Shown here one piece after another: positions 7,207-16,963 of a stretch of DNA of 64,000 bases (the stretch's first letter is position 1; each line of letters starts with the position of its first letter). The notes beneath the pieces were generated by a model that saw only the letters and a list, made by a program, of their open reading frames with translations, was not told the origin of the DNA and made no database searches. The DNA is from Mucilaginibacter terrenus (GTDB lineage: Bacteria; Bacteroidota; Bacteroidia; Sphingobacteriales; Sphingobacteriaceae). The stretch spans positions 1,798,001 to 1,862,000 of the forward strand of contig NZ_QWDE01000001.1 of assembly GCF_003432065.1 (NCBI RefSeq), given 5' to 3'. Position numbers and translations under genes: made by a program.

Positions 7207-9048
7207 ATGGACAAAAATACATTTACAGGATTATTCCTGATCATGGTGATAATGGTAGTTGGCGTTTGGTGGATGAAACCATCAGAAGCCGAACTTAAAA
7301 AGAACCAGGAAATTGCTCACCAGGATTCGATAAAGAAAGGCTATATAAAAACTAAAACTGCGGCCAACGCAGCACAGTCGGCCAAAGCAGATACTTCTGC
7401 AACAGCACAAGGCGTGGTTGATTCTGCAGTACTTAAAGCTCCTTTCGGCGCAGCTACCGTTGGTAAAGACAGCATGATAACGCTGGAAAACAACGATATC
7501 AGCATAAAACTATCAACCAAAGGCGGTAACGTTTACTCGGCAGAACTTAAGAACTACAAAACGTATGACAAAAAACCACTTATTCTATTCAGTGGTGACA
7601 ATAACGCGTTTGGCTTAACTTTTAGCGCCGCAGGTAAAGCTATCAACACCAACAGCCTTTACTTTAAGCCAAGTACAACCAGCTTAAAAGTTGCAGGCAG
7701 CGATTCTGCATCGCTTACTATGCGTTTAAGCTACAGCCCAACGCAGTATATCGATTATGTTTACAGCCTTAAGGGCACCGGTTTTAAAGTAGGCTTTACT
7801 ATTAAACCTGTGGGTTTAGATCAGGTGATTGCCAACAGTGGTACCATAAACTTAAGCTGGGCTGCCAGCCTGCACAAACAGGAGCGCGACATCAAAATGG
7901 AGCGTACTTATTCTACCGTTTACTTTAAAAACACAGAAAACAGCGTAGATTATTTGAGCGAAACCAAGGACGACACCAAAGCTATAAACGACCAAAAACT
8001 ACAGTGGATAGCTTTTAAGCAGCATTTCTTTTCAAGCGCCCTTATTGCCAAAGAAGGCGTAACTATCAGCAAGTCTAACCTGGCAGTGACCACCGACATT
8101 AACGACACTACTGATGTTAAGCAGATGAAAGCTGATATAGCTTTCAACCGCAACTCGCTGGGTGCTGTACCGCTGGAGTTTTATTTCGGACCAAATAGGT
8201 ATTCTATACTAAAAGATCAGGGTTACGATCTGCAGAAGATAGTTAACCTGGGCTGGGGACCGCTTAAATACATCAACCAGTTTGCTACCCTGCCTATCTT
8301 TAACTTTCTGAATAACTTTAACATGAATTATGGTATTATCATCCTGATACTTACCGTGATACTAAAACTTGTGCTTTCACCGCTTACCTACAAGTCATAC
8401 CTGTCTATGGCGAAGATGAGGGTTATTAAGCCGGAAATGGATGAGATAAAAGCTAAAGTTGGTGAAGACAACCCTACCCTGCTGCAGCAGGAATATCTTA
8501 AGCTTTACAAAAAAGCTGGTGTAAACCCGTTAGGCGGATGTTTGCCTTTGGTGATACAGATGCCGATAGTGATTGCGTTCTTCCGCTTTTTCCCGAGCTT
8601 ATTTGAGCTCAGGGGTCAAAGTTTCCTTTGGATGCATGACCTGTCCACCTATGATGCGGTGATTAGCTTTTCACCAATTATGGGCGTTAGCCACATTAGT
8701 TTAATGTGTTTGCTGATGACCATCTCCACACTTATTTACACCTACTTCAACAACCAGATATCCGGAGCTACCGGGCAGATGAAGTATATTGGTTACATTA
8801 CCCCGCTGGTGTTCCTGGTTACGCTTAACAGCTATCCTGCAGGTTTGAACTATTATTACTTCCTTGCTAATATGTTCACCTTCTTACAACAGTATCTTAT
8901 CAAGTTTATGGTAGATGATAAGAAGATACATGCACAAATACAGGAAAACAAAAAGAAACCTGAAGACGCCAAAAAGAAGTCGGGCTTCAGCGCAAAACTT
9001 GAAGAAATGATGCGCCAGCAACAGCAGGTGCAGGCGAAGAAGAAATAA
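7207..9048 (+). CDS. yidC: Membrane protein insertase YidC
   Basis: The 613-residue YidC/Oxa1 family insertase places proteins into the inner membrane, alone or with SecYEG. One N-terminal membrane helix (about 6-24) is followed by a large periplasmic beta domain to about residue 370. The conserved Oxa1 core has five segments starting near NFNMNYGIIILI, with the hydrophilic coiled region between the first two and the NPLGGCLPLVIQMPI motif. The tail is Lys/Gln-rich, typical for ribosome contact in Gram-negative YidC. It lies 25 bases after pyrG, and a strong terminator follows, so it ends the operon. Confidence 0.98.
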   Translation: MDKNTFTGLFLIMVIMVVGVWWMKPSEAELKKNQEIAHQDSIKKGYIKTKTAANAAQSAKADTSATAQGVVDSAVLKAPFGAATVGKDSMITLENNDISIKLSTKGGNVYSAELKNYKTYDKKPLILFSGDNNAFGLTFSAAGKAINTNSLYFKPSTTSLKVAGSDSASLTMRLSYSPTQYIDYVYSLKGTGFKVGFTIKPVGLDQVIANSGTINLSWAASLHKQERDIKMERTYSTVYFKNTENSVDYLSETKDDTKAINDQKLQWIAFKQHFFSSALIAKEGVTISKSNLAVTTDINDTTDVKQMKADIAFNRNSLGAVPLEFYFGPNRYSILKDQGYDLQKIVNLGWGPLKYINQFATLPIFNFLNNFNMNYGIIILILTVILKLVLSPLTYKSYLSMAKMRVIKPEMDEIKAKVGEDNPTLLQQEYLKLYKKAGVNPLGGCLPLVIQMPIVIAFFRFFPSLFELRGQSFLWMHDLSTYDAVISFSPIMGVSHISLMCLLMTISTLIYTYFNNQISGATGQMKYIGYITPLVFLVTLNSYPAGLNYYYFLANMFTFLQQYLIKFMVDDKKIHAQIQENKKKPEDAKKKSGFSAKLEEMMRQQQQVQAKKK

Positions 9049-9073
9049 GTGTAATCTTAAATTAAATAAATAG

Positions 9074-9105
9074 CAAAGCCCGATAGTAAACTATTGGGCT
9101 TTTTG
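9074..9105 (+). terminator. Rho-independent terminator after yidC
   Basis: AGCCCGATAG (9077-9086) pairs with CTATTGGGCT (9091-9100), with one G-T pair, around the loop TAAA, followed by a T-run. Confidence 0.85.
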
Positions 9106-9191
9106 TTGAAAACTGCAAGATGTGTACTTTCCTCTTATCAACATCCGAAACTTTTTCAACATTTTATTAACTAATATAATTAGCAAATAGT

Positions 9192-9199
9192 TACATTTG
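9192..9199 (+). promoter_or_regulatory. -7 box TACATTTG immediately before an ATG
   Basis: This exact TAnnTTTG match ends four bases before the ATG at 9204, implying a leaderless or near-leaderless transcript if used. Confidence 0.45.
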
Positions 9200-9203
9200 A
9201 TTT

Positions 9204-10568
9204 ATGTACGCTATTGTGGATATTGAGACTACGGGGGGACATGCCAGCGCAAACGGCATAACGGAAATAGCTATTTGCATACATGATGGTAAAAAAGTAA
9301 TCCGTCGTTTTGAGACTTTGGTAAATCCGCAACGCGACATTCCCGTTTACATACGGGCGCTTACCGGTATTACCAATGAAATGGTACAGGGTGCCCCTTC
9401 CTTTGAAGATGTAGCACACGAAATATTCCACCTGCTTAAAGGACACATTTTTGTAGCGCATAACGTCAATTTCGATTACTCCTTTCTAAGGTACCACCTA
9501 AACGCTGCCGGCTACGAACTCAACTGTAACAAGCTGTGCACGGTAAGGCTGGGCCGTAAGATAATGCCGGGCTTACTATCTTATAGCCTTGGAAAGCTTT
9601 GCAGCCATTTGGGTATACAAAACAACAGCCGTCACCGGGCCATGGGAGATGCAGCAGCCACTGCAGAACTCTTTAGCTTACTGCTTAAAACAGATGCAAA
9701 CAACCACATTGGACAGGCATTAAAGCAAAACTCCAAAGAGCAGGTGCTGCCTGCTAACTTATCCAAAGCGGATATTGAGCGTTTGCCGCAGTCGCCAGGC
9801 GTTTACTACTTTCACGACCAAAAAGGCAAGGTAGTGTATGTAGGCAAGGCCAAAAACATCAAAAAACGGGTATGCAGCCATTTTACCGGCAATAACCCCG
9901 GGCAGCAAAGGCAGGAATTCCTGAAGAACATTTACAATATCAGCCACCAGGTATGCGGCACAGAGTTAATTGCTTTTGTGATGGAAGCTGTAGAAATAAA
10001 ACGGCTTTGGCCTAAGTACAACCGCTCGCTTAAGCGGTTCGAGAATACCTACGGCTTGTATGCTTACGAAGACCAGCGCGGATACATCAGGCTTGCCGTA
10101 GACAAGCACCGCAAGCATATGCCGTCTGTTTACGCATGCAATTCGTTAGTGGAAGGCCATAACCTCCTTACCACACTGGTGGAGACCTATAGCCTGTGCC
10201 CAAAGTTGTGCTTCATACAAAAGAACGACGCTCCGTGCCTGGGTAATAACGTAAACTCCTGTGCCTGCGAAGGCCACGAAACGCCAGATGAATACAACAC
10301 TAAAGTAACCGCGGCGATAGATGAGCTGAAACATGCCCTGCCTACCTTCGCCATACGTGATGAAGGCCGAACCAGCGATGAACACAGTTGTATATTGATA
10401 GAAAAAGGGCGTTTCTACGGAATGGGATATATATCGCACTATTTTGATGCTGATAACATTCAACAGTTGAAGAACCACCTTACCCCCTATCCTGGTAACG
10501 ATTATATCAAAAATATGGTTACAGGCTATGCTTCGCGCTTCCCGGAACGGAAGATGGTGTTTGCGTAA
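9204..10568 (+). CDS. DnaQ-like 3'-5' exonuclease fused to a UvrC/Cho-type GIY-YIG nuclease domain
   Basis: The 454-residue protein joins two nucleases. Residues 1-165 are a DEDDh exonuclease: Asp6 and Glu8 in VDIET, Asp91 in HNVNFD, His144 and Asp149. Residues about 194-275 are a GIY-YIG endonuclease of UvrC N-terminal or Cho type, with SPGVYYF, VYVGKAKNIKKRV and the metal-binding glutamate in FVMEAVEIK. The last 170 residues have a Cys cluster (LCPKLCF, SCACEG). The architecture fits Cho-like auxiliary excision-repair nucleases, which cut damaged DNA 3' of a lesion. No uvr gene is close. The ATG at 9204 sits directly on the DEDDh strand, and no upstream in-frame start is better. Confidence 0.93.
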   Translation: MYAIVDIETTGGHASANGITEIAICIHDGKKVIRRFETLVNPQRDIPVYIRALTGITNEMVQGAPSFEDVAHEIFHLLKGHIFVAHNVNFDYSFLRYHLNAAGYELNCNKLCTVRLGRKIMPGLLSYSLGKLCSHLGIQNNSRHRAMGDAAATAELFSLLLKTDANNHIGQALKQNSKEQVLPANLSKADIERLPQSPGVYYFHDQKGKVVYVGKAKNIKKRVCSHFTGNNPGQQRQEFLKNIYNISHQVCGTELIAFVMEAVEIKRLWPKYNRSLKRFENTYGLYAYEDQRGYIRLAVDKHRKHMPSVYACNSLVEGHNLLTTLVETYSLCPKLCFIQKNDAPCLGNNVNSCACEGHETPDEYNTKVTAAIDELKHALPTFAIRDEGRTSDEHSCILIEKGRFYGMGYISHYFDADNIQQLKNHLTPYPGNDYIKNMVTGYASRFPERKMVFA

Positions 10569-10610
10569 GTATTTTGACGATATGTTCTTTGACACAGTTA
10601 AGGTCATTCG

Positions 10611-11312
10611 CTATAACAAAGATCGCCTGGGCTTTAACTTTTTAAATACGTCGTTTTTGGATAAGGTATCACCTACAATGAGGTACAGGGTACGCCCTTT
10701 TTTTATGAGCGCAAGAGGTAATTTGAGTTCGGTAAGGTTCAATGGCGGCAAAAGAGCGAAATTCATTGTAATCAAATACGCATTAGTCCCTGCGTTTACT
10801 TCAAATACACGTTTGCCGAATCCTAGGTAACCGATCTCTACAGTATTTACCTTCATTGCAGCAAAAGTCGCATTACCTAAAACATCGGTATACACTACCG
10901 GATCATTCCCATTCATGCGCAACGAAACCCCTGTCACAGGAGAATCATTTTGGTCCCGAATGGTTACCTTGACACTATCCTTCCCGTACCCGCCCTCAAC
11001 AAGTTTGATCATTTGCATCGTGTCGATCACTGCTTTACGCAAATCAGCAATTAATTGAACTGTATCATTTTTCAGCCGCCACCTGCCGCAAACCTGTCCG
11101 CTACCCGTGATGTCGCTGAAGGTGTAATAGCCGACGGTACTATCGGACCCAAGGTCGATGAAAGACAGATTTGGACCGGGTCGATTCATTTGATGTCCAT
11201 ATAAACCTATGATATTTCTATCACAAGCTAACAGCAGGACCATAAACGCTGTCAGCACAAATAAACGTAAAGTAGTAGTACGCCCTGATATCTTACTTGT
11301 CTTGCCGTTCAT
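10611..11312 (-). CDS. Predicted lipoprotein with carboxypeptidase-like regulatory domain
   Basis: Starting from the ATG ending at 11312 gives 233 residues with a signal peptide and lipobox VLLLAC, Cys at residue 30. An earlier in-frame ATG at 11354 would add 14 residues and is less likely. The middle, about 110-190, reads like a carboxypeptidase-regulatory-like beta sandwich: DSVKVTIRDQNDSPVTGVSLRMNG is too long to quote as one signature, but the SPVTGVSL and TDVLGNATF pieces are typical. Such domains occur in many Bacteroidota surface proteins. No enzymatic motif is seen. It is convergent with the nuclease gene, 42 bases away, and has no obvious partner. Confidence 0.75.
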   Translation of the reverse strand: MNGKTSKISGRTTTLRLFVLTAFMVLLLACDRNIIGLYGHQMNRPGPNLSFIDLGSDSTVGYYTFSDITGSGQVCGRWRLKNDTVQLIADLRKAVIDTMQMIKLVEGGYGKDSVKVTIRDQNDSPVTGVSLRMNGNDPVVYTDVLGNATFAAMKVNTVEIGYLGFGKRVFEVNAGTNAYLITMNFALLPPLNLTELKLPLALIKKGRTLYLIVGDTLSKNDVFKKLKPRRSLL

Positions 11313-11467
11313 GTAATGGAGTTGCCCCAGCAAGTTAATTAAAACCATAGCCAAAAAAGCAAACTGCTATTACTCGCTATGGTAGTAGTTGTTATTGAAG
11401 CAACTTCAAAACAAAAAATTTTCCAGACGGTTAATATCTTATCATTTACCTATAAATATAAGATACC

Positions 11468-12028
11468 ATGGACAGTATTAATCAGCAACAACCTGAAGAT
11501 AATTTCGAGAACCTTGAAGGCAACGATGCTTTCAAAAAAATAAAGGAAATGGCCGAAGGCGTTAGCTGCTTTTTTTGCAGCAACATAAAAACCGGCCTTC
11601 CGTTTTCAACCCGCCCTATGTCGCCACAAAAGATTGACGACAACGGCGACCTGTGGTTCCTAAGCGCGAACGACAGCCACAAAAACATGGAGATTGATAC
11701 CGACCCAATGGTACAGCTGTTGTTCCAGGGATCAAAATATTCTGATTTCCTGATGATTTATGGAATAGCCGAAATCAGTACCGACAAAGAGAAAATTAAA
11801 GAACTTTGGGAACCAATTTTGAAAACGTGGTTTACCGAGGGGGAAGACGACCCGCGTATCACCGTAATAAAAGTATCGCCCACACAAGGTTATTATTGGG
11901 ACAACAAGCATGGTAATGCAGTAGCATTTGCCAAGCAGCTTGTTGGTGCAGCTGTAGGAAAAACACTTGACGACTCGATAGAAGGCAAGTTAGAAGTGAC
12001 TGACGATACACAGATCAGCGAAAGCTAA
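11468..12028 (+). CDS. Pyridoxamine 5'-phosphate oxidase-like (general stress protein 26 type)
   Basis: The protein has 186 residues with a split-barrel flavin-binding fold of the general stress protein 26 group. Visible pieces are FSTRPMSPQK (about 38-47), GDLWFLSANDSHK, FLMIYGIAEI and PRITVIKVSP followed by YYWD. This group binds FMN, FAD or F420-like cofactors and is induced by stress in other bacteria; its reaction is not settled. The first 20 residues are acidic and Gln/Asn-rich, and a short hydrophilic tail follows the barrel. It is a single-gene unit closed by a strong shared terminator. Confidence 0.88.
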   Translation: MDSINQQQPEDNFENLEGNDAFKKIKEMAEGVSCFFCSNIKTGLPFSTRPMSPQKIDDNGDLWFLSANDSHKNMEIDTDPMVQLLFQGSKYSDFLMIYGIAEISTDKEKIKELWEPILKTWFTEGEDDPRITVIKVSPTQGYYWDNKHGNAVAFAKQLVGAAVGKTLDDSIEGKLEVTDDTQISES

Positions 12029-12048
12029 GAACTGTAAAGGCCCAAATG

Positions 12049-12081
12049 AAAAAGAGGTTAGTTTTAAACTAACCTCTTTTT
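12049..12081. terminator. Bidirectional terminator between convergent genes
   Basis: A 16-base-pair perfect hairpin with a central GAGGTTAGTT/AACTAACCTC stem, flanked by an A-run and a T-run, can stop transcription from both sides. Confidence 0.9.
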
Positions 12082-12091
12082 TGCGTTAAGA

Positions 12092-14068
12092 CTATTTAAG
12101 ATATTTATCAAACCACTTTATGTAGCGGTCTACCCTGTCTACCTGGTAACTTGGGGTGCTGATCCCGTGGAACTGGTTAGGGTAAAGTATCAGCTCTGCA
12201 TCTATCCCCAACGACTTTAGTGCCTGGTACATGTGCTCGCTGCCTGCAGTTGGTACATTAAAGTCTTTTAAGCCCGACATGAACAGCACAGGCGTTTTTA
12301 TCCTGTCTGCATGATAGAACGGGTATGATATTTTGGTGTAAACATCGGGGTTCTTCCATGGTTGCCCTAACTCGTTATCGTATTGTAATACATACTGATC
12401 AATACCATAATTAGCGACTTGCAATGCGCTGCCTGCGCCACTTGCCGCTGCTTTAAAGCGCGTGTCTGAAGCAATCATGAAATCGGTTAGAATACCGCCA
12501 TAACTCCAACCGCCTACACCCAATTTATCAGGATCGGCAATGCCGCGTTTTACTAACTCGTCCACAGCACCCTGCAGGTCAATCACCTCTTTGTTTCCCC
12601 AATCTGCGTTTATAGCACGGGTATACTCAATACCCCTGCCCGAGCTGCCTCTGTAATTAACGGAAGCCACTGCATACCCGGCCGCTGCAAGCGCCTGGGA
12701 AGTAGCGTCAAACCCGTAATCGTCCTGTCCAACAGGGCCGCCATGTATAAACAATATGAACGGAAGCTTTTTAGTGCTTGTACTATCCTGGCGGTACAAA
12801 ATGCCCGATACCTTAGTACCATCTTTACTGGTGGACTGAAAAGGCATTGCCTGCGCAAATTGTACATCTTTTGACCATTCCTGCTGATGGTGGGTTAACC
12901 TTCTCAATTTATTACCCTCCAGTGCATACAATTCAAAGGGCATACGCGGCGTACTAACGCTTACCAGCCAATTTCCTGCAGAGTGCGCGATGACGTCGTC
13001 CAGGTTTATTTTGCCACGGGTGCTCTGCATTACGCTTATCTTTCTGCTCTGCAGGTTGTAAACAGCGGCATAACGTTCGCGGTCATCGTCTACCAAAAAG
13101 GCTATGCTTTTGCCGTCCTTGCTCCACTCGGGGCTTGCCGCCGGCCGGTCAATTTCTTTACTAAGCAGTTTATTATCGCTGCCATCAGCATTCATCAGGC
13201 ACAAAATATTCTCATCATACATGTTATAACCTTCGCTATCCTGGCGCAAGTAAGCTATGTATTTACCGTCCGGGCTCCATCGCGGGCTAACATCATGCCC
13301 TTTCCAGGTGGTTAGCTGTTTTACGTTACCGCCGGCGCGTGCTTCAATGGTAAATATATCCGTATTCTCGCTGCGGTCGGGGTCGGCATCCCTGTTGCTT
13401 ACAAATACAATGCTTTTTCCGTCAGGTGACCACAATGGGGACGATTCATCAAACTTGCCTTTTGTAAGCGTGTCCAGCTTTTTGGTCTCGATATTAAAGA
13501 TATACAGGTGGGTATGCAGGTTTTCAAGGTACCCCTCGTAATCCTGTTTAAAGTGATAACGGTCTATAACAATTGGCTTAGGCGTTTTCGGCGCATCCTT
13601 GCCGTTGTTTTCAGGATCCTGAATCACCATTACCAGCTTTTTTCCGTCATGACTCCACTCGTAAGAGCCCAGATCACCTTTTATGTCGGTAACCTTTTTG
13701 GCTTCCCCACCGCGCCTGTCCATCAGCCATAATTGCGAGCCGTTCTTAGATTCACGGGATGAAAGGAATGAGATGTACATGCCATCCGGGCTCCACTTAG
13801 GCCGCGATGCAGGTTCGGCACCGTGGGTAAGCTGTATGGATTGTTTGCCGTCCCAGCTTTGCATCCAAAGATGAGATACCCGCTTGTCTTTAGCAGTATC
13901 CACCGTAGACACGCTATAAGCAACCCACTTGCCATCCGGCGATATCTCAGCACTGCTTAAAGCAGGTATTTTGTAAAAATCGCTTGTTTTGAAAGTTTTC
14001 GAAGGCGTTTGAGAAAAGGCCGGAACTGCTAAAACAGCTAGCAGCAATGCAAGTATAGTTCTTTTCAT
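12092..14068 (-). CDS. Secreted S9 family prolyl-oligopeptidase-like peptidase
   Basis: This 658-residue protein has a clear signal peptide (1-20, ending AFSQ). A TolB/WD40-like beta-propeller follows at about 35-390, with repeated WSPDGK blades. The C-terminal alpha/beta hydrolase (about 400-658) has the catalytic triad Ser522 in GGWSYGG, Asp602 in LKDFN and His634 in QFHG. This is the acylaminoacyl-peptidase/DPP-IV branch that cleaves short peptides in the periplasm. Bacteroidota carry many paralogues for peptide scavenging. It is 74 bases after pyrF on the same strand but is functionally unrelated to it. All key residues are intact. Confidence 0.95.
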   Translation of the reverse strand: MKRTILALLLAVLAVPAFSQTPSKTFKTSDFYKIPALSSAEISPDGKWVAYSVSTVDTAKDKRVSHLWMQSWDGKQSIQLTHGAEPASRPKWSPDGMYISFLSSRESKNGSQLWLMDRRGGEAKKVTDIKGDLGSYEWSHDGKKLVMVIQDPENNGKDAPKTPKPIVIDRYHFKQDYEGYLENLHTHLYIFNIETKKLDTLTKGKFDESSPLWSPDGKSIVFVSNRDADPDRSENTDIFTIEARAGGNVKQLTTWKGHDVSPRWSPDGKYIAYLRQDSEGYNMYDENILCLMNADGSDNKLLSKEIDRPAASPEWSKDGKSIAFLVDDDRERYAAVYNLQSRKISVMQSTRGKINLDDVIAHSAGNWLVSVSTPRMPFELYALEGNKLRRLTHHQQEWSKDVQFAQAMPFQSTSKDGTKVSGILYRQDSTSTKKLPFILFIHGGPVGQDDYGFDATSQALAAAGYAVASVNYRGSSGRGIEYTRAINADWGNKEVIDLQGAVDELVKRGIADPDKLGVGGWSYGGILTDFMIASDTRFKAAASGAGSALQVANYGIDQYVLQYDNELGQPWKNPDVYTKISYPFYHADRIKTPVLFMSGLKDFNVPTAGSEHMYQALKSLGIDAELILYPNQFHGISTPSYQVDRVDRYIKWFDKYLK

Positions 14069-14142
14069 ATCGACAATGGATTTGTTTGTAATTTAAACAA
14101 TTGTCAATACAAAAAGCAAGATGATGCGGATTTTACATCAAT

Positions 14143-14976
14143 TTATATGATCCCGGCTTTTTGCAATTCAGCTTCCATTTGCTTTTGCAAACTTAGCGCT
14201 TCCGCACGAGCAGCTTCTGCAAAGTCCTCGCCGTTGCTGGCGTATATGATGGAACGGGAGGCATTTACTATTAACCCGCAATCGGGTGTCATCCCATATT
14301 TACATACTTCTTCCAGACTTCCACCCTGTGCACCAACACCAGGCACCAACAGGAAATTGTCCGGCGCGTATTTGCGAATGTTGGTGAATTCGGTGCTTTT
14401 GGTGGCGCCAACCACAAACATCAGCCTGTCTGCGCCGGCCCAGGTATTAGCTTTTTGTATCACTGTTTCATACAGGAAGCCGTTCCCTGTCTCCAGATAT
14501 TGAAAATCTTTACTACCAACAGAAGATGTAAGCGCGAGGATGATCACCCATTTGCCATCGTACTTTAAGTATGGTGTAACACTATCATTGCCCATGTACG
14601 GGGTTACGGTGATTGCATCAAACCCCATTCCTGTGGTTTCTTCATTAAAAAAAGCTTTCGCGTAATTATCTGAAGTGTTGCCAATATCGCCACGCTTAGC
14701 GTCTATTATGCTTAAGCAATCCTTAGGCAGGTATTTATAAGTATCAATTAGGCTTTGCAGTCCTTTTATTCCCATTGCTTCATAAAAAGCAGCGTTGGGT
14801 TTATATGCGATACAAAGGTCCTGTGTTGCGTCAATGATCCTTCTGTTGAATTCCAACACCGGATCGGGATAACTTTTTAAAAAATCGGGAATTTTATCTA
14901 CATCTGTATCCAGGCCTACGCATAAAAAGGATCGTTTTAACTTAATTTGATCGATTAATTTCTCTCTGGATAGCAT
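14143..14976 (-). CDS. pyrF: Orotidine 5'-phosphate decarboxylase (subfamily 2)
   Basis: The 277-residue cytoplasmic enzyme decarboxylates OMP to UMP, the last step of de novo UMP synthesis. The DxKxxD active-site motif is Asp92-Lys94-Asp97 within [11 protein letters not shown], and Asp23 in VGLDTD is the other substrate contact. The length and the form of the motif place it in the longer type-2 PyrF subfamily typical of Bacteroidota and actinobacteria. The phosphate loop is represented by [11 protein letters not shown] near 206-216. It is divergent from rho, and the S9 peptidase gene follows it. The start ATG is unambiguous. Confidence 0.97.
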   Translation of the reverse strand: MLSREKLIDQIKLKRSFLCVGLDTDVDKIPDFLKSYPDPVLEFNRRIIDATQDLCIAYKPNAAFYEAMGIKGLQSLIDTYKYLPKDCLSIIDAKRGDIGNTSDNYAKAFFNEETTGMGFDAITVTPYMGNDSVTPYLKYDGKWVIILALTSSVGSKDFQYLETGNGFLYETVIQKANTWAGADRLMFVVGATKSTEFTNIRKYAPDNFLLVPGVGAQGGSLEEVCKYGMTPDCGLIVNASRSIIYASNGEDFAEAARAEALSLQKQMEAELQKAGII

Positions 14977-15043
14977 AAGTGTCAGACTTGAGTAATTCGC
15001 ACCAAAAAAACTAAAAAATATGCTAGTAATGTTAATTTATTAA

Positions 15044-15051
15044 TAAATTTG
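15044..15051 (+). promoter_or_regulatory. -7 box TAAATTTG, candidate rho promoter
   Basis: This exact TAnnTTTG match lies 169 bases upstream of rho, giving a long 5' leader, which would suit the leader-based autoregulation known for rho in other bacteria. Confidence 0.4.
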
Positions 15052-15220
15052 CATTTAAAGATAATTTCATTAAAATTGCACTGTTTTCCCTTGCAGCTTC
15101 TTGCACTAAAGAAACAATTTTTATCCCACGTCACTTATTGCTGATACTTGCTGGCTTAAATATTGTGAATAAGGGTTGACCATCTTTCAACTAAAATCCT
15201 TTTGAACTATAATTCATATC

Positions 15221-16873
15221 ATGTCTGATACAATCGAATTGAACGACAAACTCGTTTCTGAGTTGCGCGAAATTGCTAAAAGTTTAGGTATTGCTGAAGC
15301 TGATGAGCTTAGAAAAGCCCAGCTAATAACTGCCATAAACGATCAGCAAAACCTGATTGAGGTAGCGCGCCAGCAACAGAGTACTGTTGACAATAACTAT
15401 ACACCAAAAACCTCATCTCCTGAACCTGAGACTTCTACCGCAGAAGAAGATGACAAGCCGCGCAAACGTACACGCAGCGTAAAAAGCACTACTAAGATAG
15501 AAAAGCGCCAGGAGGTGCCTTTAAAAGATACAAACGACCAGTTTAACGAAGCTGACGATCAGCCGCAACCTACCGGCGAACAACCTGGTACGGTAAAGGA
15601 AACCCCTGCTCCGGTTACCGAGCAAGCTGACGAGAACCAGATCACTACGCCGGAACAACCTGCAGCACGGCCGCAGAAATTTGATCGCCGTGCAAATAAT
15701 AATAACAACAACAACCAAAATCAGCAAAAATCGCAGGAACCTGCAATCAACCTTGATTTTGATAATGTGATAGTAAATGAAGGCGTACTGGAAATTATGC
15801 CTGATGGCTACGGCTTCCTTCGCTCTTCAGATTATAATTACCTAACCTCTCCTGATGATATTTACGTATCGCAGTCGCAGATAAAACTTTTTGGTTTAAA
15901 AACCGGCGATACAGTTCGTGGCAGCATACGCCCGCCGAAAGAAGGTGAAAAGTATTTCCCACTGGTACGTGTAGAAGCCATTAACGGCCGTATACCTGCA
16001 GAAGTGCGCGATCGGGTTCCGTTTGATCACTTAACACCGCTTTTCCCTTCGGAGAAATTGTCGTTGTTTACTGACGCGAACAATTATTCCACCCGCATCA
16101 TGGACCTTTTCTCTCCTATAGGTAAAGGTCAGCGCGGTTTAATTGTAGCACAGCCAAAAACAGGTAAAACCATGTTGTTGAAGGATGTGGCAAACGCAAT
16201 AGCTAAAAACCACCCTGAAGTATACCTGATTATATTACTGATAGACGAACGCCCCGAAGAGGTTACCGATATGGCACGCAGCGTACGCGCCGAAGTGGTT
16301 TCATCTACATTTGATGAACCGGCCGAACGCCACGTTAAGATAGCCAACATCGTGTTGGAAAAAGCAAAACGCATGGTAGAATGCGGCCATGACGTGGTTA
16401 TCCTGCTCGACTCGATTACCCGTTTAGCACGTGCTTACAATACGGTAGCCCCTGCTTCAGGTAAAATATTATCAGGTGGTGTGGATGCAAACGCATTGCA
16501 TAAACCTAAACGTTTCTTTGGTGCGGCACGTAACATTGAAGATGGCGGCTCACTTACCATTATCGCTACTGCACTTACGGAGACCGGCTCTAAAATGGAC
16601 GAAGTTATCTTTGAAGAATTTAAAGGTACCGGTAATATGGAGCTTCAGTTGGATCGCAAACTGTCTAACAAACGTATTTTCCCGGCTATCGATATTACCG
16701 CATCAAGCACCCGTCGCGATGATTTGCTGTTAGATCGTGAGACCTTGCAACGTATCTGGATACTGCGTAACCACCTTGCCGATATGAATTCTCAGGAAAG
16801 TATGGAGTTTTTACAGGCGCAAATACGTGGCACAAAAACCAACGAAGAGTTTTTGATCTCGATGAACTCATAA
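15221..16873 (+). CDS. rho: Transcription termination factor Rho
   Basis: Rho here has 550 residues, longer than the usual ~420. It is a hexameric RNA-dependent ATPase that releases transcripts. The Rho N-terminal helical domain is at 5-45. A disordered insert (about 50-175) is acidic and basic by turns and includes a run of seven Asn at 159-165; such inserts occur in Bacteroidota and actinobacterial Rho. The cold-shock-like RNA-binding domain covers about 185-260 (PDGYGFLRS). The ATPase core has Walker A AQPKTGKT (310-317), Walker B VVILLD (392-397) and the Q-loop/R-loop regions intact. It is transcribed alone, with a perfect stem-loop 14 bases after the stop. Confidence 0.98.
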   Translation: MSDTIELNDKLVSELREIAKSLGIAEADELRKAQLITAINDQQNLIEVARQQQSTVDNNYTPKTSSPEPETSTAEEDDKPRKRTRSVKSTTKIEKRQEVPLKDTNDQFNEADDQPQPTGEQPGTVKETPAPVTEQADENQITTPEQPAARPQKFDRRANNNNNNNQNQQKSQEPAINLDFDNVIVNEGVLEIMPDGYGFLRSSDYNYLTSPDDIYVSQSQIKLFGLKTGDTVRGSIRPPKEGEKYFPLVRVEAINGRIPAEVRDRVPFDHLTPLFPSEKLSLFTDANNYSTRIMDLFSPIGKGQRGLIVAQPKTGKTMLLKDVANAIAKNHPEVYLIILLIDERPEEVTDMARSVRAEVVSSTFDEPAERHVKIANIVLEKAKRMVECGHDVVILLDSITRLARAYNTVAPASGKILSGGVDANALHKPKRFFGAARNIEDGGSLTIIATALTETGSKMDEVIFEEFKGTGNMELQLDRKLSNKRIFPAIDITASSTRRDDLLLDRETLQRIWILRNHLADMNSQESMEFLQAQIRGTKTNEEFLISMNS

Positions 16874-16886
16874 TATAATTAGGTAT

Positions 16887-16927
16887 ATGGAGTTATAATT
16901 TAGCACAAGGTTAACTTATAACTCCAT
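16887..16927 (+). terminator. Perfect 12-bp stem-loop after rho
   Basis: ATGGAGTTATAA (16887-16898) pairs fully with TTATAACTCCAT (16916-16927) around 17 bases. The T-tract after it is poor, so its role as a terminator is uncertain. Confidence 0.45.
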
Positions 16928-16963
16928 GTTATTTCCAAAAATATTGATACCTTCATAACCAAT

